Positions 7,970 to 15,770 of a stretch of 64,000 nt of DNA are shown here, piece after piece (position 1 is the stretch's first letter; each line of letters begins with the position of its first letter). Position numbers and translations under genes: made by a program. Source of the DNA: Methyloversatilis sp. XJ19-49 (lineage in GTDB: Bacteria > Pseudomonadota > Gammaproteobacteria > Burkholderiales > Rhodocyclaceae). The DNA lies in NCBI RefSeq assembly GCF_024580145.1, contig NZ_JANINI010000005.1, positions 179,147 to 243,146 of the forward strand. Direction: 5' to 3'. Under the pieces are notes generated by a model. The model saw nothing but the letters and a program-made list of their open reading frames with translations, was not told the origin of the DNA and did no database searches.

Positions 7970-8406
7970 CCATGGATACATCAGGCGCAGGTAGGCCGAA
8001 ACGTCCAGCACCAGGATGGAGCAGACTCGCATACGACGCACCATTGATAAGCATTGATCCGTGCCAAACGATTGCAGGCCGCCACGGCGCCGGTGAAACC
8101 AGCCGCTTGGAAGATGAATTTTTGTGTCCGATTTCACACTGTGATGCAGACACTTCGATTTTCAGGGCTCAATACCTTGACCTCCTCACCCGATGCGGAT
8201 GCGCGACTGAAACGAGCTGCATCGGATGATCGGGAGAAGGTGGTTCGGGGGGTGAGCGGCTCGATCTTTCACGAATTCACGGCGCCGGGAACGGGTATCC
8301 CATCCTTTATGCTGGCGATCGAAGCCCGCGAGCCCGGATCAGCATTCTGTTTGGCAGGATTCTTGCAGCACTTGGGCCTCAAAACAAAAAGGCGGGGAGA
8401 CACTAC
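7970..8406. other. intergenic region with a sigma-54 promoter
   Basis: 437 bp between the phosphatase and the FecR-TPR gene. Short frames cross it but none has a ribosome site or recognisable sequence. The clear signal is the -24/-12 promoter at 8351-8367. The 300 bp before it has room for enhancer-binding sites; no obvious repeated operator was seen. Confidence 0.5.
8351..8367 (+). promoter_or_regulatory. sigma-54 (RpoN) -24/-12 promoter of the FecR-TPR-barrel gene
   Basis: TTGGCAGGATTCTTGCA fits YTGGCACGNNNNTTGCW at all but one position: GG at 8353-8354, ten bases, then GC at 8365-8366. The predicted start is near 8378, giving a leader of about 30 bases that includes the GGCGGGGAGA ribosome site before the GTG at 8407. 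An activator of the NtrC/PrsR type would be required and is not in the window. Confidence 0.7.
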
Positions 8407-11400
8407 GTGCGCATATCATCTGGGGGCCCATCAGCGGTGCTCCTGTCGGTCGTTTTCTCATCCTTTCCGCTTTCCGCGCTCGCCGCCGACGCCTGCAAGG
8501 AACCCGCCGGACGGCTTGCATCCATCGAAGGACAGGTACAGGTGCAGACGGGCGCGCAGCCCGGCTGGCAGCCAGCGAAGCCAGAACAGTTACTTTGCCG
8601 CGGCGATTCGATAAGGGTGGGCAAGTCGGGGCGTGCCGCCGTGGTGCTGGCGAACGAAGCGGTGATGCGTCTGGATCAGAATACGACCATCCGTCTGCTT
8701 GAAATCAGCGGCCGGAAGGAAGATAGGTCCTTCGTCGAACTGGTCAAGGGCGCGCTGCAATCGTTCAGCCGCAAGCCGCGGCTCATGTCCGTCAATACGC
8801 CCTACCTCAACGGGTCGATCGAAGGCACCGAATTCGAAGTACGTGTAGACGGTGAGCAATCTTCCATTCTGGTTCTGGAAGGCCGCGTTGTCGCGGCCAA
8901 CGAACGAGGCTCGGTCGCGCTCGAGCCAGGCGATCAGGCGGCGACCCGCGCGGGCGATGCGCCGACCGTGAGTACGCTTGTCAAGCCACGTGACTCGGTT
9001 CAGTGGTCGCTCAATTACCCGCCGATCCTGGCCGCGGGCGGCGAGGCAAATACGCCGCTCGAACGCGCCGCGCAGTTGCTTGCCGTCGGTCGGCAGGACG
9101 AAGCGCTGCCCGAACTCGACGCTGTACTGACACGCGATCCGCAATCCGGTCTTGCTTACGCGCTGCGCGCCATCATCCATGTGGTGCGCAATGAACGCAG
9201 CCTGGCGCTTGCGGCAGCCGAGAAGGGGGTCGCGCTGAGCGACACGCCAGCAACGCGCATCGCGCTGTCTTACTCGCAGCAGGCGGACTTTCGCATCGAG
9301 GCGGCGCGCGACACGCTGCTTGCAGCCGTCGAGCGTTCGCCCGACGCCGCTCTGGCTTGGGCGCGTCTGAGCGAGCTGCAACTGATGCTGGGCGACAAGG
9401 ACCGAGCGCGGCGTTCCGCCGCCAAGGCGGCGGCGCTCGCGCCGGATCTGGCCCGCGCCCAGCTCGTGCTCGGTTTCGCTTCGCTTTCGGAATATCGAAA
9501 TGATGCAGCAGGCGCAGCCTTCCGGCGCGCCATCGAACTTGACCCATCCGATCCGCTGGCCCGTCTCGGACTCGGTCTGGCCCGCATCAGCAGCGGCGAA
9601 CTGCACGCCGGACGCGCTGAACTGGAACTTGCCGTGGCGCTCGATCCGAATCAGGCATTGCTGCGCGCCTACCTGGGCAAAGCCTACTTCGAGGAGCGAC
9701 GCGATACGCTGGACGACCAGCAATTCGATATCGCCAAGTCGCTCGACCCGCTCGATCCGACGGCCTTCCTGTATGACGGCATCCGCAAGCAGACCGCAAA
9801 CCGGCCGGTCGATGCACTGACTGATCTGGAAACGTCGACCGCGCTCAATGACCAGCGCGCCGTCTACCGCAGCCGCCTGCTGCTCGACAAGGACCAGGCG
9901 GCGCGCGGCACCAGCGTCGCGCGCGTGTATAACGACCTTGGCTTCCCCGACCTGGGTGCCGTGGAGGCGAGCCGATCACTTGCGCTCGACCCGGCCGATG
10001 CGTCGGCCCACCGGTTCCTGTCGGACATTCACCAGAACACCCGACGGCGCGAGATTGCTCGGGTCAGCGAACTGACGCAGGCCATGATGCTGCAGGATCT
10101 GAACATCAATCCGGTACAGCCCAGCACGAGCGAAACCAATCTGAACATCGTGACTTCTGGCGGCCCGGCGGGCGCCGGTTTCAACGAATTCACCCCGCTG
10201 TTCCAGCGCAATCAGGCTCAGCTCAGCGCATCGGCGCAGGCGGGCAGCAACAGTACGAGAGGCGGCGAAGCCGTGGTGTCGGGTCTTTACGACCGCTATT
10301 CCTTCAGCCTGGGCGCCCTCGACTACGAAACGGACGGCTGGCGTCGCAACAACGGGCTTGAGCAGACGGTGTACACCGCGTTCGCTCAGGCAGCGTTGAG
10401 CAGCACCGTGAATGTGCAGGCGGAGTACCGCCACCGCGAATCGACCGAGGGCGATCTGGCCTTCAACTTCAACCCGGACGATTTCGTCGCCAGCCGGCGC
10501 ATCGGACGCAAACAGGAAACCACACGCATTGGCCTGCGCTTCTCGCCGGCGCCGCAGACCCACCTGCTGCTGTCCTACATTCATGGCACGCGAGAGGAAA
10601 ATCTGAGCGAAGTCATCGATCTGCCGCCGGTGTTCGGCACGACAACCTCGACCAACAGGCAGCGATCGAACACGAAATCGGATCAGGTCGAAGGTCAGCT
10701 GCTGCATGCGATGGACACCTCCAATCTGGTCGTCGGCGCAGCGTGGGGCAAGTCGCGCCGGACCGACACCGTCAATCTGTCGATCGACGACTCGATACTG
10801 GGCAACCTGCTGGCCATTTCGGGTCAGGAGAAGTTTCCGACCCGCCACCCGCGCGGCTACGTCTATGTGAACCTGAGGCCGAACCCGTCGGTCGTGTGGA
10901 CGCTGGGCGCGAGCTACGACAATTTCGAACAGGACTCCTTTCAGGACCGGCGCCTGAACCCGAAATTCGGCGTGCAATGGGACATGAATCCGGTGCTGCG
11001 GCTGCGTGCGGCCGCGTTCCAGGTGGTCAAACCTGCGCTGGCCGGCAACCGCACGCTTGAACCCACGCAGATCGCCGGCTTCAACCAGCTGTTCGACGAC
11101 ATCAACGGCACGCGCTCGAAGCGCTACGGCATCGGACTGGACTGGCGGGCGCACCAGCAGGTGCGCACCGGCATCGAATTCACCCACCGCAACATGGACG
11201 AACCACTGCTTGATGCGCTGGCCGGCGCGTGGATTACGGAAGCGCGCTCCGAACAACTGCATCGGGTCTATGCCGACTGGACGATCACTTCGCGTGTCGC
11301 GCTGCATGCGGAACTGGCTTACGACCGTTATCGCAGCGATCGCGGCATTGCAACGTCGGACGGCAATCTTCCCGAAGGCGTCGTGACCTGGAGCGTGCCG

Positions 11401-11709
11401 ATCCGGCTTAGCTATTTTGCCCCGTCCGGCTGGTTCGCCGGGCTTTCGGGCACCTATGTCGATCAGGACGTGCGCCGTTCGCTGACGGCGACGCAGGCAT
11501 CCGGCAAGGATCAGTTCGTGGTTGTCGATACTTCGATCGGTTACCGGCTGGCGCAGCGGCGCGGCGTGCTGAGCCTCGCCGTGAAGAATCTTTTCGACAG
11601 TGATTTCCGTTACCAGGACGACAGCTACCGCGAGTTCCGCGACGAGCCGGTAATCGGTCCGTATTTTCCCGAGCGCACCGTCATGGCCCGCTTCACGGCC
11701 GGCTTCTGA
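8407..11709 (+). CDS. FecR domain / TPR / outer-membrane beta-barrel protein
   Basis: Large envelope protein of 1100 residues. A signal peptide (1-26, ending SALA/ADA) is followed by a FecR-type periplasmic domain (about 35-190), tetratricopeptide-like repeats (about 214-540, with repeated LDP helix ends) and a C-terminal half (about 600-1100) of alternating polar/aromatic strands ending in Phe, as expected for an outer-membrane barrel. No TonB box or plug domain is visible, so calling it a TonB receptor would be wrong without more evidence. The region near 490-640 (NDLGFPDLGAVEASRSL, FNEFTPLFQRNQAQLSASAQ) matches a conserved uncharacterised family known to me only by pattern. Good ribosome site and a sigma-54 promoter upstream; the Cys-rich secreted protein follows after 68 bp. 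Confidence 0.8.
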   Translation: MRISSGGPSAVLLSVVFSSFPLSALAADACKEPAGRLASIEGQVQVQTGAQPGWQPAKPEQLLCRGDSIRVGKSGRAAVVLANEAVMRLDQNTTIRLLEISGRKEDRSFVELVKGALQSFSRKPRLMSVNTPYLNGSIEGTEFEVRVDGEQSSILVLEGRVVAANERGSVALEPGDQAATRAGDAPTVSTLVKPRDSVQWSLNYPPILAAGGEANTPLERAAQLLAVGRQDEALPELDAVLTRDPQSGLAYALRAIIHVVRNERSLALAAAEKGVALSDTPATRIALSYSQQADFRIEAARDTLLAAVERSPDAALAWARLSELQLMLGDKDRARRSAAKAAALAPDLARAQLVLGFASLSEYRNDAAGAAFRRAIELDPSDPLARLGLGLARISSGELHAGRAELELAVALDPNQALLRAYLGKAYFEERRDTLDDQQFDIAKSLDPLDPTAFLYDGIRKQTANRPVDALTDLETSTALNDQRAVYRSRLLLDKDQAARGTSVARVYNDLGFPDLGAVEASRSLALDPADASAHRFLSDIHQNTRRREIARVSELTQAMMLQDLNINPVQPSTSETNLNIVTSGGPAGAGFNEFTPLFQRNQAQLSASAQAGSNSTRGGEAVVSGLYDRYSFSLGALDYETDGWRRNNGLEQTVYTAFAQAALSSTVNVQAEYRHRESTEGDLAFNFNPDDFVASRRIGRKQETTRIGLRFSPAPQTHLLLSYIHGTREENLSEVIDLPPVFGTTTSTNRQRSNTKSDQVEGQLLHAMDTSNLVVGAAWGKSRRTDTVNLSIDDSILGNLLAISGQEKFPTRHPRGYVYVNLRPNPSVVWTLGASYDNFEQDSFQDRRLNPKFGVQWDMNPVLRLRAAAFQVVKPALAGNRTLEPTQIAGFNQLFDDINGTRSKRYGIGLDWRAHQQVRTGIEFTHRNMDEPLLDALAGAWITEARSEQLHRVYADWTITSRVALHAELAYDRYRSDRGIATSDGNLPEGVVTWSVPIRLSYFAPSGWFAGLSGTYVDQDVRRSLTATQASGKDQFVVVDTSIGYRLAQRRGVLSLAVKNLFDSDFRYQDDSYREFRDEPVIGPYFPERTVMARFTAGF

Positions 11710-11777
11710 TTCGATATTCCGGGTAGAACCGGATGATTGCAGTCATCAACAAACCACAAACAACGAGGTCACACACC

Positions 11778-12584
11778 ATGCATTCAACTGGAAAAAATCT
11801 GATCATCGCACTGGCCATGAGTCACGCGACTTTCGTCATGGCTTCGGAAAAAGCAGTCACCGTGTTTCCTGCCGAAGGCAACAAGCAATGCGCCGACTAC
11901 GCAGCCAACGACCGCATCATCCAGATGGGGACAAACTCGCCCCAGCCAGCCGGCATGGTCATGGGCGCCGAGAATCCGCGCGATACCGATGCCGTCGGCG
12001 AGTCGGCAAGCTACACCGTGTCGGGTAGCAAAGTCGTCGGTTTTTCCGCAGCGACGACACCGGTCGACTTCGCGATTCTCAAATCCAACCGCAATATCGC
12101 CGTCATCATCTATCCCTCGGGAGGCGTCACGTCTGACTCGAACATGCAACTGCTGGTGAACGATGTCCCACAGACCGTAACGGCAATCAGTCTCTGCTAC
12201 GGTCTTGGCAATGCGGCGCCGCAGCCGCCGCTCGCCACGCCGATCAAATCGTGCAACCTCGAAGCGACGCTCGATCAGACCGGCGTGTCCTGTCCGACGG
12301 GCGGCCGCGCGCTCGTCTGCAACTTCGAGCTGGATCAGCCGTTCTACGGGCTGAATGACGGCAGCGACACCTGCTGCGTGTGCAACGACCCGAATTCGGT
12401 GCTGCAGGAATGCGACCCCACGCTCGCCGCGGGCACGGAAGGCGCCTGTGTCCTTACGGCAGCGGAAAAGGCCGATCGCCAGCCGCCGCTGCCCGCGGGA
12501 GAGGTGACGACGCACATCGAGCTGAACAATGACCCGTACTTCTGCACGACCGTTGCGGGTATCCGGAAGTGCTATCTGTACTGA
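11778..12584 (+). CDS. cysteine-rich secreted protein of unknown function
   Basis: Not a family I recognise. The 268-residue product has a signal peptide (1-22, ending FVMA) and about 12 cysteines in the mature part, nine of them in the C-terminal half, including a CCVC motif in DTCCVCNDPNS. An even number and clustering suggest disulfides formed in the periplasm or outside the cell. No lipobox or membrane helix is seen after the signal. The ATG at 11778 is preferred over one at 11733 because it starts the signal peptide and has AACGAGG about ten bases upstream. It lies 68 bp after the FecR-TPR-barrel gene on the same strand and is probably co-transcribed, so it may be a partner of that outer-membrane protein (inference). 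Confidence 0.65.
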   Translation: MHSTGKNLIIALAMSHATFVMASEKAVTVFPAEGNKQCADYAANDRIIQMGTNSPQPAGMVMGAENPRDTDAVGESASYTVSGSKVVGFSAATTPVDFAILKSNRNIAVIIYPSGGVTSDSNMQLLVNDVPQTVTAISLCYGLGNAAPQPPLATPIKSCNLEATLDQTGVSCPTGGRALVCNFELDQPFYGLNDGSDTCCVCNDPNSVLQECDPTLAAGTEGACVLTAAEKADRQPPLPAGEVTTHIELNNDPYFCTTVAGIRKCYLY

Positions 12585-12642
12585 TCGGCGGTCAGGGCCC
12601 GGTCACCCGGGCCTGCCTCGCCTGCCATGGCGGAAGAACAGT

Positions 12643-13287
12643 GTGAAACCGCTTCGAACCGATGTACCGCCTGAACCCGACTATGCAGGCGCCGTGGCGC
12701 ATGCGCTGCAGCGCCTGCGCACCGAGCTGCCCCCTTTCTTTTCCTACCACGACGTCGGCCACACCGAACACGATGTGCTGCCTGCGGTGACCCGGCTCGC
12801 CCGGCTGGCGGGTCTTAGCAATGCCGACCGTCAGCTGCTCGAAGTGGCCGCGGCTTATCACGACCTGGGCCATGTGCAGAACCACATCGGGCACGAGCAG
12901 ATCGGCGTGAGTGTCATCGATGACGTGCTGCCCGGCTTCGGTTTCGGCGCCCGCGACATCGAACGGATCTCCGGCATGATTCTGGCGACCCAGCTCCCGC
13001 AGTCGCCGCAGAACGCGCACGAAGCACTGCTTGCCGACGCCGACCTGGATTCGCTCGGCCGGGAGGATTTCTTCGACACCAGCGAAGCACTGTGGAGGGA
13101 GCGCGCCGCGCTCGGCTATCCGATGTCCTGGCCCGACTGGCTGGAGACGCAACTCGCGTTTCTCGCGAGCCACCGATACTTCAGCGACGTGGCGCGCACG
13201 CTCCGCGACGCGGGCAAGCAGCGCAACATTGCCTTGCTCAAAGAGCTGATGCGTGAGCAGCGCGATGCAAGCCCCCGCCAGGCTTGA
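12643..13287 (+). CDS. HD-domain phosphohydrolase
   Basis: Cytoplasmic metal-dependent hydrolase of 214 residues. The HD signature is clear: H in FSYHDVGHTEHD near residue 36, then AAYHDLGHVQNH near 72, a further His in the following helix and a distal Asp in ADADLDSLG near 132. HD proteins of this length hydrolyse nucleotides or cyclic nucleotides; the presence of a nucleotide cyclase gene convergently placed next door makes a phosphodiesterase-like role possible but unproven. GTG at 12643 is chosen because GGAAGA precedes it and the conserved part starts soon after; the frame runs open to 12529 inside the upstream gene. Confidence 0.75.
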   Translation: MKPLRTDVPPEPDYAGAVAHALQRLRTELPPFFSYHDVGHTEHDVLPAVTRLARLAGLSNADRQLLEVAAAYHDLGHVQNHIGHEQIGVSVIDDVLPGFGFGARDIERISGMILATQLPQSPQNAHEALLADADLDSLGREDFFDTSEALWRERAALGYPMSWPDWLETQLAFLASHRYFSDVARTLRDAGKQRNIALLKELMREQRDASPRQA

Positions 13288-13320
13288 GCGCTGCCGTGGC
13301 TGCCATGGCTGCCGGCAAAG

Positions 13321-15582
13321 CTACTTGGCATCCATCCTGATCACGCGTGCATCCTCCGGCGCGGGCGTACCGGAGAGATACATGTCGCAGCGCATGCGGT
13401 AGAACAGGCTCGGACCATCGTCCGGAAACGCCCGCAGCAGCGCTTCGAACGCCGCGGCGGCGGCGTCCCATCGGGCACTGTGAAAGATCGCGAGCGCTTC
13501 TTCGAACTGGCGCGACAACGCGTGCTGCGAGGCGGACACGGTGGCCTCGGTGCCCATCACCTCGAAGATCGGAATGGCGCCCGACTTGCCGACGAACTGG
13601 AAGTCGCCGAGCGGCCGCAGCAGGAAGCCCTCCAGCGCCTCGACGACGGCCTGCGTGGCGAGGATCTGCGTACCGATGTGCTTGTTCAGCCCCTCGATGC
13701 GCGATGCCGTGTTGGCCGTGTCGCCGACGATGCTGAATACGAAGTGACCGCCGCCACCGGCATGCCCGACATAGAAGTTGCCCGCTTCCAGCCCTACGCG
13801 CAGCGACGCCTTCAGCATAGGATGCCGCCGCTTGAAGCCGGCGATCGCGTCCGACGCCCCCAGCGCAGCCAGTACCGCCTGGCGGCGCACCGATGCTTCC
13901 GGCTTGTCGGCCGTCCAGGCACACATGATGGCGTCGGCCCGGAATTCGGTCACATCGACTTTCTGCCGCTTCAGCGCACCGGCCAGCGTATCGAAGTAGT
14001 CGTTCAGGAACACTGCCAGCTGATCCGGCGGCAACTGTTCGGAAATGGTCGAGAAGCCCGACATGTCGGTGGCCAGACAGGTGCCGTACACCACTCGATT
14101 GAAGGCATGCGGATCGACCTGGCGGTCGGTCAGGTCGCGGGCGACGTTCTCCGGCACGTAGTAGCCGAGCGCCTTGCTCATGCGACGGCCTCGGCCGCGT
14201 TCCAGCAGATACTGCGCTGACAGGCCGAGAAAGAGCGCAAGAGGGAACTGCACCAGCAGTGGCGTGGCAAGCGGCACCCACAGGTCGGCGACGTTGAACG
14301 ACAATTGTGCGGCAAGGGCATAGAGCCCTGCCAGCACGATGACCAGCGGCACCCCGGCGAGCGCCGGCAGCAGATAGGCCAGCGCACCGGCGACGAGGCC
14401 GAAGGCGAACAGCACCGCCACGGTCTGCGCCGCGTCGGGCGTGCGGATGCTGCGGTCGGTCATCAGGTTGCCGAACGCCGTGGCGGCGATTTCCACCCCG
14501 CTGAGGTCGACACCGTCGTCGTTGGTGAACACCGTGTAGAAACGGTCCGGGTGACCCGGGTCGTAGAGGTCGGCGAACCCCACGAATACCGTCCTGCCGC
14601 GGAAATCGAAGGTACTGCTTCCAGTGGCGGTGCCCTGCGCATTGACCAGATCCTGATAGAACACGGTCGGCACGGTACCCGGCGGGCCATAGAAATTGAG
14701 CAGCCGGTGCGGGTCGCCGCTGTACAGAGCACGCAGCGCACGCAGCAGATCGCGTTCTCCGGCTGGCAAATCGGCGCGGGCTTCGATGAGGACCCGCAGG
14801 CGCTCGGTCGCGGCCGGGTCGTTTTCGAGCCGTTCGCGGAAACGCCCCATAATGGTGCGCAGACTGGCCGCCTTGCCAAACCCGGCCAGGTCCGCAGGCA
14901 GGTCATCGAGACCGGCGACGCCCAGTTCGCGCAGCAGGTCCATCCAGGCCGTGTAGAGCTTCAGCGCATGCACCTGCATCGCAGCAGCCGGCAGCGTCGG
15001 TGCATCGCCGACGCTTTCCTTGAACACCCAGAACTCGTAGACGGCCGCATCGATCTTGGGCAGCGGGAAGGTGGCCAACCCCTTTGCCGCGTCGACCAGC
15101 GCGGGCAAAGGCTGAACCAACTGCTCGACCCAGATCGATCCCGACGGGCGACCTTCGGAGTCGGTCACCGGCTGGCGTTTGCCAGTCACCAGTTCGATGA
15201 GCACGACGCGATCGGAACGGTCGATCGCAGCTGCAAACGTCAGATCGTCGGCGCTGACGCGCGGCTTGTCGAACTGCATGTCGAACACGATGGCCGATGC
15301 ACCACGCCGGGTCAGTTCATCGACCAGCCCGGCATGCACGGTTCGCGGCCAGTCGCGCGGCTGGCTGGGCAGACCGAGCTGGTCACCGGTGCGGCCATCG
15401 ATGGCTACCACGACGACGTCGGGGGGCGGTGCAATGGGCCCGCGGATATTGAACAGCCAGGGCAGACCCACGCTGCGTTCGAAGGAGGCGCCCGCATCGA
15501 CGAGGCTGGCAATGATGCCCACCAGCCCGGTCAGCAGACCGATCGCGAGACCCTTGGCGGCACGCCGTGTGCGATTCTTCAT
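13321..15582 (-). CDS. CHASE2-domain class III nucleotide cyclase
   Basis: Membrane sensor-cyclase of 753 residues. An N-terminal helix (about 11-28) precedes an extracytoplasmic CHASE2 domain (about 40-370), three membrane helices (about 405-500) and a cytoplasmic class III cyclase domain (about 520-690), with a short helical tail. Metal-binding aspartates are visible as Asp506 in CLATDMSGFS and Asp550 in EFRADAIM; VGDTANTASRIEGL is the transition-state helix. The base-selecting position usually Lys in adenylate cyclases is Glu546, and the usual Gly before the second Asp is Ala, so the product could be cAMP, cGMP or something else. ATG at 15582 gives a normal N-terminus. It is divergent from the glutaminase-STAS-cNMP gene, sharing a 188-bp promoter region. 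Confidence 0.88.
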   Translation of the reverse strand: MKNRTRRAAKGLAIGLLTGLVGIIASLVDAGASFERSVGLPWLFNIRGPIAPPPDVVVVAIDGRTGDQLGLPSQPRDWPRTVHAGLVDELTRRGASAIVFDMQFDKPRVSADDLTFAAAIDRSDRVVLIELVTGKRQPVTDSEGRPSGSIWVEQLVQPLPALVDAAKGLATFPLPKIDAAVYEFWVFKESVGDAPTLPAAAMQVHALKLYTAWMDLLRELGVAGLDDLPADLAGFGKAASLRTIMGRFRERLENDPAATERLRVLIEARADLPAGERDLLRALRALYSGDPHRLLNFYGPPGTVPTVFYQDLVNAQGTATGSSTFDFRGRTVFVGFADLYDPGHPDRFYTVFTNDDGVDLSGVEIAATAFGNLMTDRSIRTPDAAQTVAVLFAFGLVAGALAYLLPALAGVPLVIVLAGLYALAAQLSFNVADLWVPLATPLLVQFPLALFLGLSAQYLLERGRGRRMSKALGYYVPENVARDLTDRQVDPHAFNRVVYGTCLATDMSGFSTISEQLPPDQLAVFLNDYFDTLAGALKRQKVDVTEFRADAIMCAWTADKPEASVRRQAVLAALGASDAIAGFKRRHPMLKASLRVGLEAGNFYVGHAGGGGHFVFSIVGDTANTASRIEGLNKHIGTQILATQAVVEALEGFLLRPLGDFQFVGKSGAIPIFEVMGTEATVSASQHALSRQFEEALAIFHSARWDAAAAAFEALLRAFPDDGPSLFYRMRCDMYLSGTPAPEDARVIRMDAK

Positions 15583-15770
15583 GCGCGTCGAGTCTTTCTC
15601 GAGTCGTTGATCGGGGCATTGCGCGGAGCATAGCGGGTCAGGCACACGCTACGCGCAGTTTTGCCGCCGGATCCCTCGGCGGTACGCACCATCTGGCTGC
15701 ACCGGTAATGTGCGGTGGGCACGGGAATTGCGTTCATTCATGTCACAAGGGAGAGAAAAGGACAATCGAT

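Noticed and set aside
8407..11709. Calling the FecR-TPR gene a TonB-dependent receptor
   Set aside because: No plug domain or TonB box is visible; only the barrel-like C-terminal half resembles such receptors.
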